Assembly: GCF_000496835.1 (NCBI RefSeq)
Contig: NZ_KI543239.1
Coordinates: forward strand, 27,996-91,995
From: Thalassobacillus devorans MSP14
GTDB taxonomy: Bacteria > Bacillota > Bacilli > Bacillales > Halobacillaceae
Reading direction: 5' to 3'
DNA length: 64,000 bases
Made by a program: the position numbers and the translations under genes. The notes under the pieces were generated by a model. The model had not been told where the DNA came from. It saw only the letters and a list, made by a program, of their open reading frames with translations, and did no database searches. Shown piece by piece: positions 9,189 to 16,894 of this stretch. Position 1 is the first letter of the stretch. Every line of letters begins with the position of its first letter.

Positions 9189-10670
9189 TTATTCCCGATT
9201 GTTCACCTCGAATGCGGTGCGGATCCCAGATTCAACAGCACCTTCCATCCATCCATGGAAGGATGAGGTATGTTCTCCTGCAAAATGGAGCCTTTGTTCA
9301 GGCAAAGGGATGATTTTGCCATAATTCATTTCCTGATTAGGGGTATACAACGTAAAGCACCCTCCTGAAAAAGGGTTCTGACTCCAGTTGAACGTTACTC
9401 CCTGGATGAATTCTGTATATACTTGATTGCCATATATTTTCGCCAGGTTTTCCAAAGTAAGACGTATGTGTTCCTCTTTCGGCTGACTGTTCCATAACAT
9501 TGCATTATTCCCCCAGCTATAGCTGGCCAGCATAACGGCTGGGCCGGTGCCGCCGATATTATTACTGGGAATATAGGTGAACCGTGTGGGACTATCAGAA
9601 ATGACGTTGCCAAGCTGGTCTTTTTCCCAAAACCGGCTCTTGAATTCAATGCCTATTTTTACGGCCGGTACATTGGTCAATTCTTTGATAGCTGACCATT
9701 TTTCAAAAGAGATGGAATCATAAGGCTCAACGTCAATGTATTGAAATACTGTGAATGGAAGCGAAGTAATAGCGAAGTCCCCGCGATATTTTCTTTGTTG
9801 CCCTGTCACTCGGTCCTTTGTTACAAAATCAATCCCGTCTGCACGTTGAATGATTTTTGTTACTTGCTGATTGCAAATAATGTTTCCACTAAGCTGTGGT
9901 AAAAAGGCCAGAGGAAGCTTGTCATTTCCGCCGGTTATTTGATAAAAGCTGGTCTCTTCATTGAAGATAGGGAAGATGATATCTGTCAAAATATCGATAA
10001 AAGCGAATTCCGGAAAACCTTCTATCCCTAACAGGACACTGATTTTTCTAATGGCATTGGCAGACATCGATTGCCCGATCGGGTTGTTCTTCAGGAAATC
10101 ACCCATCGAATAACGTGCGAATTTTTGTTTTAACTGTTCCTGCTGCTCTGGAGTGCTGAGGTTATATAATTCAATGAAAGGTTCCACAGCAGATAGAAAT
10201 AGTTCTGTTGCTGTTTTCCCCTTTTCCCAATCCTCTACTGGGTAGTTTAAAATGTCAGGGTTTTGTTCATACCTCTCACGGGTGGTCATAATCCCATTGG
10301 CAAATAGAATATCCCTCGGGGTCGTATTGATGAATTTATTTACGGGCAGTCCGAATCGGCGTATATATTCGAACACCAGGACATGGCTATCAGGTATACG
10401 CATGGCTCCCAGTTCCAGGTAGTTCCCTTGATGAAAAGGTTGTCGTATGGTAAAAACTCTTCCACCGATGCGGTTGTTTGCTTCTAGAATAGTGACGTCA
10501 TGCCCGGCTTGTTTTAATAATGATGCCGCAGTCAAACCGGCCAGTCCTGCTCCTGCTATCAATATTTTTTTAGGCTGAGAAGCAGGGGTAAGTCCTTTTC
10601 TTAAAATAGTCAGCATATCTTGCGGATAAGTAAACTCATCATATGTATGGAACACGTTATTATAATTCAA
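9189..10670 (-). CDS. Flavin monoamine oxidase / L-amino-acid oxidase family
   Basis: A 493-residue FAD enzyme. The dinucleotide-binding motif ILIAGAGLAGLTAA begins near residue 36, followed by ILEANNRIGGRV, and the C-terminal FAD motif is LHFAGEHTSSFHGWMEGAVESG. The order matches the flavin-containing amine oxidase family, with YGNQVYTEFI and WSQNPFSGGCFTLY close to the substrate end. Reaction inferred: oxidative deamination of an amine or L-amino acid with O2 to give H2O2. The start is TTG at 10670, 8 bases after GGAGGTG. There is no signal peptide, so it is cytoplasmic. The upstream gene on the same strand is a glutathione peroxidase, which would suit H2O2 disposal, but a terminator lies between them. 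Confidence 0.82.
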   Translation of the reverse strand: MNYNNVFHTYDEFTYPQDMLTILRKGLTPASQPKKILIAGAGLAGLTAASLLKQAGHDVTILEANNRIGGRVFTIRQPFHQGNYLELGAMRIPDSHVLVFEYIRRFGLPVNKFINTTPRDILFANGIMTTRERYEQNPDILNYPVEDWEKGKTATELFLSAVEPFIELYNLSTPEQQEQLKQKFARYSMGDFLKNNPIGQSMSANAIRKISVLLGIEGFPEFAFIDILTDIIFPIFNEETSFYQITGGNDKLPLAFLPQLSGNIICNQQVTKIIQRADGIDFVTKDRVTGQQRKYRGDFAITSLPFTVFQYIDVEPYDSISFEKWSAIKELTNVPAVKIGIEFKSRFWEKDQLGNVISDSPTRFTYIPSNNIGGTGPAVMLASYSWGNNAMLWNSQPKEEHIRLTLENLAKIYGNQVYTEFIQGVTFNWSQNPFSGGCFTLYTPNQEMNYGKIIPLPEQRLHFAGEHTSSFHGWMEGAVESGIRTAFEVNNRE

Positions 10671-10776
10671 ATAATGACACCTCCCCGGTCTTATACATAT
10701 GCTTCCCTCATCTGGAATATGTGGGGAAGGAAGTCTGACCGGAGATTCAGGTCATTGCAGTGGCTTAACGTAATAA

Positions 10777-10799
10777 GGACGAGTAAGGGTTACTCGTCC
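10777..10799 (-). terminator. Intrinsic terminator of glutathione peroxidase gene
   Basis: A 10-bp perfect stem GGACGAGTAA / TTACTCGTCC with a three-base loop, 10 bases after the stop codon, followed by TTATTA on the minus strand. Confidence 0.7.
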
Positions 10800-10808
10800 A
10801 ACAGTTTA

Positions 10809-11291
10809 CTATCTGTTCAATAATTTTTGAATTTCTTCTTCGATACTTTCGGGTTTCGTCTTAGGAGCATACCGATTGATGACCGTTCCGTTCTGGTTGA
10901 CCAGAAATTTAGTGAAATTCCATTTGACCTGGTCCGAAATCATACCAGGTGCTTCTTTTACCAGATGTTGAAATAACGGATGGGCATCTTTGCCTTTTAC
11001 ATCCACTTTACTGAACATTGGAAAGCTTACGCCATAATTTACTTTACAAAATTCTTGGATATCCTGTTCGGTGCCTGGTTCCTGATTCATAAACTGGTTG
11101 CTTGGAAATCCTAATACTTCAAAGCCCTGGTCTTTATAAGCATCATATAACTCCTCCAAGCCTTCATACTGAGGAGTGAACCCGCATTTACTTGCGGTGT
11201 TGACAATAAGCAATACCTTCCCCTCATAATCGGCTAACTTCTTATCTTCTCCGGTGATTGTCTTTGCGGAAAAATCATGGACATTACTCAT
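10809..11291 (-). CDS. Glutathione peroxidase family protein (thiol peroxidase)
   Basis: A 160-residue thioredoxin-fold peroxidase of the GPx/BsaA family. The peroxidatic cysteine lies in [16 protein letters not shown], near residue 35, as Cys and not selenocysteine. Family landmarks [13 protein letters not shown] and [10 protein letters not shown] give the catalytic Gln and Trp/Asn. A second cysteine in EFCKVNYG is where Cys-type enzymes carry the resolving residue, so thioredoxin is the likely reductant. Reduces H2O2 or lipid hydroperoxides in the cytoplasm. Start ATG after GGGAGGCGGTTTA. Single-gene transcript. Confidence 0.9.
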   Translation of the reverse strand: MSNVHDFSAKTITGEDKKLADYEGKVLLIVNTASKCGFTPQYEGLEELYDAYKDQGFEVLGFPSNQFMNQEPGTEQDIQEFCKVNYGVSFPMFSKVDVKGKDAHPLFQHLVKEAPGMISDQVKWNFTKFLVNQNGTVINRYAPKTKPESIEEEIQKLLNR

Positions 11292-11368
11292 TAAACCGCC
11301 TCCCTTTAAATCAAAAGCTAGCAGTAAGCATCAGACAAGTCAAAAGATAATGCTTCCTAAACAAGAAA

Positions 11369-11405
11369 AGCCAGCGTAAGCCTCCCTCAGAGACAAACGC
11401 TGGCT
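11369..11405 (-). terminator. Intrinsic terminator of the threonine operon
   Basis: A 9-bp stem AGCCAGCGT / ACGCTGGCT with a 19-base loop, followed on the minus strand by TTTTCTTGTTT. It lies 13 bases after the thrB stop. Confidence 0.85.
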
Positions 11406-11418
11406 GACATTTTTAATT

Positions 11419-12348
11419 TTATTTAGCTGCAGAACAGGTATGGTTGTCAAGAGTGACGGTAACTCCTCTTCCCGCTGGCTGTAGGAGTTCAACAGCTCCA
11501 TCAGGAAAGTGAGGAGCTAACCTGCGCATCACTGACTTTCCTTTTCGGGGAGGGGTAAAGCATAGCAGAATCGGACCTGCACCGCTGATAGCAACCCCAT
11601 AGATAGGCAATGATTCTTTCAATTGCATAATCTTTTTCCATTCTGTTATCGCCTGGACACGGTAGGGTTGATGGAAAAGGTCTTCGGTCATCATTTTTCC
11701 GGCCAGTTCCCAATCATTCTGCAATAGGGCAGCTGTCAGGACATTGCTGATACTGCTTGCTTCGACTGCTTGATGATAGGGGAAACTTTCTGGCAAAAGC
11801 CCTCGTGAATCATCTGTTTTCATCTCATAATCCGGAATGACAGCAACAATATCGACGTCCGGATGCCCGCCTAAAACAATATGAGTATCATTTTCCTGGT
11901 GGCAGCCGATAACCAGACCTCCGTACAGGGAAGCTGCTACGTTATCAGGATGACCTTCATAAAGGCTGGCATGCCGTGCTTTTTCCTTTAAAGAGAGTTC
12001 AAGTTCCAACAGTTGATCAGCCAGCTCTATTCCAGCCACAATAGCAGCAGCACTGCTGCCGAAACCTTTAGACATCGGGAAGTCGCTGGTCAATTGGACA
12101 GCCACAGGAGGAAGAGAAGTCTCTCCATGCGCCTCAGCGACAGCCGCTGCCACTTGGTAAATCAGGTTTTCCTTTCCGGTAGGAAGACCGGCTAAGTTTT
12201 CGGACTTGGCCTCAAACAACCATTGGTCATTCGGGATCACATATAATGTTAAATAACGATTGACAGCAAGCCCGATAGAATCAAATCCGGGTCCTAAATT
12301 GGCAGTACTTGCAGGGACTCTTATCGAGAACATCCCGCCCGCCTTCAT
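11419..12348 (-). CDS. thrB: Homoserine kinase
   Basis: A 309-residue GHMP-family kinase that phosphorylates homoserine, the fourth step of threonine synthesis. The N-terminal [17 protein letters not shown] is the homoserine-kinase version of GHMP motif 1. [15 protein letters not shown] is the phosphate-binding glycine-rich loop, and [15 protein letters not shown] is motif 3. It overlaps thrC by four bases (ATGA), so translation is coupled. A second in-frame ATG five codons on (before FSIRVPAS) with GGCGGGCGGG upstream could be the actual start. Last gene of the hom-thrC-thrB operon and followed by a terminator. Confidence 0.93.
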   Translation of the reverse strand: MKAGGMFSIRVPASTANLGPGFDSIGLAVNRYLTLYVIPNDQWLFEAKSENLAGLPTGKENLIYQVAAAVAEAHGETSLPPVAVQLTSDFPMSKGFGSSAAAIVAGIELADQLLELELSLKEKARHASLYEGHPDNVAASLYGGLVIGCHQENDTHIVLGGHPDVDIVAVIPDYEMKTDDSRGLLPESFPYHQAVEASSISNVLTAALLQNDWELAGKMMTEDLFHQPYRVQAITEWKKIMQLKESLPIYGVAISGAGPILLCFTPPRKGKSVMRRLAPHFPDGAVELLQPAGRGVTVTLDNHTCSAAK

Positions 12349-13406
12349 GATTTGACACGACCTAAGATATGATCGAAAACCACTTCTTCTTCATTCGGCA
12401 GCACTACAGGCTTCAGGGTGGAGTTTTCTATCGCACAGTCGGGATCTTTCAGTCCATTTCCAGTCAGGACTGCGACTACTTTTGAGCCTTTTTTTATGTG
12501 TCCATTTTCAATATCTTTCTTTATACCTGCGATCGAAGCACAAGAAGCGGGTTCGGCAAAAACGCCTTCGGATTGTGCGAGCAAATGATAGGCTTCGAGG
12601 ATTTCCTCGTCCGTTACCGCATCGATTTTACCGTTGGATTCATTGGACGCTGCAATAGCTTTATCCCAGCTGGCAGGATTGCCGATCCGGATAGCAGTCG
12701 CGAGGGTTTCCGGGTTCTCAACGACTTCGTTTCTCACAATTGCTGCTGAGCCTTCTGCTTCAAAGCCATGCATACCTGGAAGGCCTGTATGATTACGTTC
12801 ATTGTATTCCTGGAATCCTTTCCAGTATGCTGTTATATTGCCTGCATTTCCGACTGGAATCGCCAGTACGTCGGGAGCAGTGCCTAGTTGTTCGCATACT
12901 TCAAAGGCAGCTGTTTTCTGGCCTTCAATCCGGTAAGGATTCACAGAGTTGACGAGCGTGATTGGTGCTTCTTCGCTTAAGTTCCGTACCATTTGCATTG
13001 CGTTATCAAAGTTTCCTTTGATGGCATATATTTCAGCCCCATACATGACTGCCTGCGCCATTTTCCCCATAGCGATTTTTCCGTCTGGAATGACCACGAT
13101 ACAACGCATGTTAGCTCTTGCAGCGTACGCTGCGGCAGCCGCCGATGTATTACCGGTCGAAGCGCACATGACTGCTTCACTGCCTTCTTCCTTTGCTTTT
13201 GCTACTGCCATCACCATCCCGCGGTCTTTAAAGGAACCTGTTGGATTCAGGCCTTCATACTTGACGTGGAGGTCCACGCCGAGTTGTTCGGATAAATTAT
13301 CTAATACGATTAATGGGGTATTACCTTCCCATAAAGATAATTTAGGTGTTTGGTCATTGACTGGTAAATATTCTTTGTATTGATGGAGCAGACCTTTCCA
13401 GTTCAT
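12345..13406 (-). CDS. thrC: Threonine synthase
   Basis: A 353-residue fold-type II PLP enzyme converting O-phosphohomoserine to threonine. The PLP lysine lies in [11 protein letters not shown] near residue 61. [18 protein letters not shown] is the phosphate-binding region and [12 protein letters not shown] the second glycine-rich loop. The length matches the short Bacillus type. Its ATG overlaps the hom stop by one base (TGATG) and its stop overlaps thrB, so the three genes form one tightly coupled unit. Confidence 0.94.
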   Translation of the reverse strand: MNWKGLLHQYKEYLPVNDQTPKLSLWEGNTPLIVLDNLSEQLGVDLHVKYEGLNPTGSFKDRGMVMAVAKAKEEGSEAVMCASTGNTSAAAAAYAARANMRCIVVIPDGKIAMGKMAQAVMYGAEIYAIKGNFDNAMQMVRNLSEEAPITLVNSVNPYRIEGQKTAAFEVCEQLGTAPDVLAIPVGNAGNITAYWKGFQEYNERNHTGLPGMHGFEAEGSAAIVRNEVVENPETLATAIRIGNPASWDKAIAASNESNGKIDAVTDEEILEAYHLLAQSEGVFAEPASCASIAGIKKDIENGHIKKGSKVVAVLTGNGLKDPDCAIENSTLKPVVLPNEEEVVFDHILGRVKS

Positions 13407-14713
13407 CAGCTTTCATCTCCTTCGACGCGGTAACTGCTTTTGATTTCAGAAACAACATCCAAATCATGCAGTTGTTGTAAAATGGCCTGATAGTTTTTCT
13501 TGGATACGGTATGGGTTGTCATCACGATATCTGCCACACCTTCTTCTTTTGCAGGCTGCTGTAAGATTTTTTCTAAGCTTACGCCATAACTGGAAAACAA
13601 GGCAGTTAATGCTGAAAAAGTACCTGGCTGGTCCTTCGCATGCAGACGTAAGAAGTATTTTGCTTCAATTTCATCATCGTCTTTTAAGCTTTTTTCGAAC
13701 TGCGGTAAAACAGCGCTGTTGCCAGTTACGCCTAGGCGGATATTTTTCATTACCTCTACAAGGTCTGAAACGACAGCAGTGGCAGTCGGCAGTTTACCGG
13801 CCCCAGGTCCGTAGAACATCGTTTCACCGACAGCTTCGCCATACACATAAACAGCATTGAATTCATCATTAACAGCGGCGAGCGGGTGAGTTTCCGGAAA
13901 TAGTGCCGGTTGAACACTAACTTCGACTTTATCCCCGGTTCGGTCAGCTATCCCGATTAGCTTCATCGTATAGCCAAGCTGTTTACTATATTCGAGATCC
14001 TCTTTTGAAACCTGGGAGATGCCGGCAATCGACACATCATTCAAATCGAGATGCATGGAGAAACCGAGCGTTCCAAGAATTGCGATCTTTCTGGCGGCAT
14101 CAATTCCTTCCACATCCGCAGTAGGATCAGCCTCTGCATATCCCAATTCCTGTGCTTCTTTCAGTACGTCATCATAAGCGGCGCCATCCTGAGTCATTTT
14201 AGTCAGGATGTAATTAGTTGTTCCGTTAAGGATCCCCATCATCTTAGTAATCCGGTCAGAAGAGAGCCCTTCCACCAGGCTGCGCAGGATGGGGATACCA
14301 CCAGCGACAGAAGCTTCATAAAATAAATCACAGCGGTTCTCAGAGGCCACTTCCAATAATTCGCTGCCGTGAACGGCCATCAAATCTTTGTTGGCGGTAA
14401 CCACATGTTTTTTATTTTGGAGGGCTTGGACAATGTAGTCTTTCGTCCCCTCGACCCCGCCCATTACTTCGATGATGACGTCCAGTTCCGGATCGTTGAG
14501 TACATCATCGGCATTGGCTGTCAATTTTGCTCCGTTCAGAACAACATCGCGCTTTTTCTCCAGGTTGTTGACCAGAATGTGTTTTACTTCCACATTACAG
14601 CCGACCTGGTGTTTCAGTTTATCCTGGTGTTGTTCAATAATATGCACGACACCGCTTCCTACGGTACCTAACCCGAGCAGGCCTATGGAGATTGTTTGTG
14701 TCATGTCCTTCAT
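13406..14713 (-). CDS. hom: Homoserine dehydrogenase with ACT domain
   Basis: A 435-residue enzyme reducing aspartate semialdehyde to homoserine. The Rossmann motif [13 protein letters not shown] starts near residue 12. The catalytic core carries [26 protein letters not shown] and [12 protein letters not shown], with the catalytic Lys/Asp region [18 protein letters not shown]. Residues 350-430 form a C-terminal ACT domain ([20 protein letters not shown]), so feedback inhibition by threonine is likely. First gene of the operon. No T-box or other riboswitch was found in the 5' region, so control is presumably by a DNA-binding regulator. Confidence 0.95.
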   Translation of the reverse strand: MKDMTQTISIGLLGLGTVGSGVVHIIEQHQDKLKHQVGCNVEVKHILVNNLEKKRDVVLNGAKLTANADDVLNDPELDVIIEVMGGVEGTKDYIVQALQNKKHVVTANKDLMAVHGSELLEVASENRCDLFYEASVAGGIPILRSLVEGLSSDRITKMMGILNGTTNYILTKMTQDGAAYDDVLKEAQELGYAEADPTADVEGIDAARKIAILGTLGFSMHLDLNDVSIAGISQVSKEDLEYSKQLGYTMKLIGIADRTGDKVEVSVQPALFPETHPLAAVNDEFNAVYVYGEAVGETMFYGPGAGKLPTATAVVSDLVEVMKNIRLGVTGNSAVLPQFEKSLKDDDEIEAKYFLRLHAKDQPGTFSALTALFSSYGVSLEKILQQPAKEEGVADIVMTTHTVSKKNYQAILQQLHDLDVVSEIKSSYRVEGDES

Positions 14714-14930
14714 CCTCCTTTTTGTATTTATAGAAAGTACATTCGTTTACGTATAAAGGACATTATAGTGATGAAGCAGGGGTTTTACAACCCTTTTTCT
14801 GAAAAATTTACAAAAAGGAATATATCACTTGGGATAGGATATATTTCCATTTGGTTAAAAGGGTTTAACTTATACATATATAAGGGAACCTATTAGTAGA
14901 AAGTGACATGTTAAGAAAGGATGAAGATGA

Positions 14931-14999
14931 ATGATCCGTACAATTTTGATGATTATTGGTGCAATTGTAGTGATCGGTGCAATTTTATCTATGATTTAA
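14931..14999 (+). CDS. Putative 22-residue hydrophobic membrane peptide
   Basis: A very short reading frame starting ATG at 14931 with AAAGGATGAAG just upstream. The product is MIRT followed by one hydrophobic helix rich in Ile, Gly and Ala, and nothing else. A strong intrinsic terminator begins 19 bases after the stop, so promoter, mini-gene and terminator would form a compact unit of about 130 bases. Such single-helix peptides are common in Bacillaceae and usually unannotated. Codon choice and the site spacing support translation, but no function can be assigned. Confidence 0.5.
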   Translation: MIRTILMIIGAIVVIGAILSMI

Positions 15000-15017
15000 T
15001 AAAAAAAAGCGAATGAG

Positions 15018-15057
15018 AGCAGGAGCCAGGCGAACAGCCCGGCTCCTGCTTTTTTTA
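15018..15057 (+). terminator. Intrinsic terminator after the 22-residue peptide
   Basis: A 10-bp stem AGCAGGAGCC / GGCTCCTGCT with a 13-base loop followed by TTTTTTT. Confidence 0.9.
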
Positions 15058-15104
15058 TGTTGTGAGATGATCTTTCAGTTAAGCTCCCTTTTCCTGAAGA
15101 CTCA

Positions 15105-15333
15105 GTTTCGAGATTTCAGGTAGCGATTATGGCGGCTGGGAAAACGGATCGCTTTCCGTGGGCATGTGGTGAGCTTCCTCAGGCTTCGCCTTGCGGGATC
15201 TCACCGATTATGTTCATCCCACAGGACTTTGAATTTTCACCCTGACTTAACCCACGCACGAAGGAAATGCATAGCATTTTCGAGGAGTCTCCCCGTTTTC
15301 CCAACCACCATACGATTGTAAGAATCTCGAAAC
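15105..15333. repeat. Dispersed Bacillaceae-type intergenic repeat, copy A
   Basis: A 229-bp element bounded by a 10-bp perfect inverted repeat (GTTTCGAGAT at 15105-15114, ATCTCGAAAC at 15324-15333). The interior (CGGATCGCTTTCCGTGGGCA, then GTGAGCTTCCTC, GGGATCTCACC) recurs in inverted orientation in the neighbouring copy B. It is non-coding and GC-rich relative to its surroundings. The pattern resembles widespread short interspersed repeats I recall from Bacillaceae genomes; mobility is inferred, not seen. Confidence 0.75.
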
Positions 15334-15427
15334 GCCTATCAAGAATAGTTTGCTTTTGGCCAGAAAGAACATTCAAATTAGCATTGTGTTAGCATTTTTT
15401 TCACAAAAGGGGTGGACTTCCCAAGCA

Positions 15428-15599
15428 CGATTTCGAGCATCCTGTATGGCAAAGGGCGTGGGGGAAGGGTGAGACTCCCGCGGGAGAAGGATCTAGGCGA
15501 GATCCCACAGGGCGATAGCCCGAGGAAGCTCGCCAGGTCCCCCGCAGGAAAGCGAATCCTTCCCCAACGACCTAAACTCCTTCCAACATCTCGAAATCG
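15428..15599. repeat. Dispersed Bacillaceae-type intergenic repeat, copy B (inverted)
   Basis: A 172-bp element with ends CGATTTCGAG (15428-15437) and CTCGAAATCG (15590-15599). Its reverse complement aligns with copy A in the blocks GCTTTCC-GGG, GCGAGCTTCCTC and GTGGGATCTCG. Copies A and B are therefore inverted about a 94-bp spacer and could form a long hairpin in a read-through transcript just before the nitrate operon. No coding capacity is supported. Confidence 0.75.
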
Positions 15600-15675
15600 A
15601 GTCTTCCATAATCCGGCCCTATTATTGAATAAGTCTCTTATGAAAAATCAAACCGTTTTGGGCTTGAAAAATAAA

Positions 15676-15727
15676 TAGGGGGATTTCCCCGAGAGGATGG
15701 GGAGTTTCCCCGATTACGGAAATCCCC
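15676..15727 (+). promoter_or_regulatory. Tandem GC-rich palindromes, candidate NreC boxes
   Basis: Three phased sites in an AT-rich leader: TAGGGGGATTTCCCC (core GGGG-N4-CCCC at 15679-15690), GGGGAGTTTCCCC (15699-15711) and a half-matching GGAAATCCCC (15718-15727). Centres are about 20 and 18 bases apart, roughly two helical turns. Staphylococcal NreC is known to bind TAGGG-N4-CCCTA palindromes, and an NreC-like regulator is encoded in the operon just downstream. Binding is inference. Confidence 0.55.
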
Positions 15728-15736
15728 GCCGCTTCC

Positions 15737-15742
15737 TATAAT
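15737..15742 (+). promoter_or_regulatory. Probable -10 element of the nitrate operon
   Basis: A perfect TATAAT, 64 bases before the first ATG. The hexamer 17 bases upstream (TTACGG) is a poor -35, which fits a promoter needing an activator bound at the palindromes immediately upstream. Confidence 0.5.
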
Positions 15743-15805
15743 TAAATTAACAAGTTAAAGGGATCACACTCCCACATAAAAAGTTATCAAGAAGGGGATT
15801 TGAAA

Positions 15806-16894
15806 ATGGCTGAAACAGTGTTAAGAAAACCAATGAAAGCGACACACTCCATTAATAATGCATTTGCTTCGAAGTTTGCTAAGTCCATGTTTCTTACCGT
15901 CAGCGGCATCATCGTGCTGATGTTCATCGGAACAAGGATGTTTACACATGTCGATTTAAATTTATACGGATATATGGTGGGTACCTTCGTATTCATCGCT
16001 GGATTCTTCTACCGGTTCATAGCGTGGGGAGAAAGACCGCCAACCAAAATCATTATCAAAAAAGGAATCAAGCTGTTGTTCCGTAAGTCAACGCCAAAAA
16101 CTTCCGTCAACCACCTTGGTACGTACGAATTCATCTGGAATAGGGGAATCTACCGATGGACCCAGCACTTGCTGATTGGCTGGGGTGTCATTCTTTCCTG
16201 CCTGGTTACCTTTCCGCTCGTTTTCGGCTGGATGTATTTCACGATGGAGGAAAACGGCTATTATACCATCGTTGCGATGGGGATGGACCTGATGACCGTG
16301 CCAGCTGATGGCGTTATCGCTTTTCTTTCTTATAATGCTTTGAATATCACAGCAATAATGGTAATAATCGGTGTCTCTATGGCTCTGTATCGACGTTTGA
16401 AAAATATGCAGGCCAGGGCAGAGCAAAAATTCATATATGATTTTCTTCCACTCTACTTATTGCTGTTCATTAGTATCACCGGCTTGATTTTGACTTTCAT
16501 GAACGTATTTTTACATGGAGCAGGACATTACGCGATGTCACTCATACACCAGTATTCAGTCATTGTGACATTGATTTATCTGCCATTCGGGAAACTTGCT
16601 CATATTCCATTCCGTCCGCTAAGTGTTTTTGCAAGAAACTATCGGGAACATTACGGCGAACAATCCATGAAAGAATGTAAGGTTTGTGGGGATGAATTCG
16701 TATCAACCGAGCAGTCACAGGATGTTGTCAATGTCCTGGGGACCAATGAAATAGATTTCACGATGGAGCAGGACGGATTCAATTTAGCTGAATTGTGTCT
16801 CCCATGCCGCCGTAAGTACCGCATCGCCAGATTTTCAGGATTTCCGACCCATGAGGTGAAAACCAAGGAGGCCAACCAAAATGCAAAGGGATAA
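15806..16894 (+). CDS. NarI-like membrane cytochrome b with C-terminal four-Cys domain
   Basis: A 362-residue membrane protein and first gene of the nitrate operon. Six hydrophobic helices lie roughly at 25-47, 52-75, 120-145, 168-196, 210-236 and 247-268. Histidines suited to b-haem ligation are His121 at the start of helix 3 and His237, His241, His248 and His266 around helix 6. The run IYLPFGKLAHIPFRPLSVF resembles the end of NarI/DsrM-type quinol-oxidising cytochromes. After the last helix comes a soluble tail with CKVC (291-294) and CLPC (331-334), a pair of knuckles that could bind zinc or iron, which NarI lacks. Expected role: take electrons from menaquinol and pass them to the reductase subunits. 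The start is ATG 15806, since AAGGGGA is too close to the in-frame TTG at 15800. It overlaps the next gene by 14 bases. Confidence 0.75.
   Translation: MAETVLRKPMKATHSINNAFASKFAKSMFLTVSGIIVLMFIGTRMFTHVDLNLYGYMVGTFVFIAGFFYRFIAWGERPPTKIIIKKGIKLLFRKSTPKTSVNHLGTYEFIWNRGIYRWTQHLLIGWGVILSCLVTFPLVFGWMYFTMEENGYYTIVAMGMDLMTVPADGVIAFLSYNALNITAIMVIIGVSMALYRRLKNMQARAEQKFIYDFLPLYLLLFISITGLILTFMNVFLHGAGHYAMSLIHQYSVIVTLIYLPFGKLAHIPFRPLSVFARNYREHYGEQSMKECKVCGDEFVSTEQSQDVVNVLGTNEIDFTMEQDGFNLAELCLPCRRKYRIARFSGFPTHEVKTKEANQNAKG

Noticed and set aside
10809..11291. Selenocysteine form of glutathione peroxidase
   Set aside because: The active-site codon encodes Cys and there is no in-frame TGA or SECIS-like hairpin.
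14714..14930. T-box or riboswitch before the hom-thrC-thrB operon
   Set aside because: No T-box sequence (TGGNACCGCG), no terminator/antiterminator pair and no riboswitch motif I know was visible.
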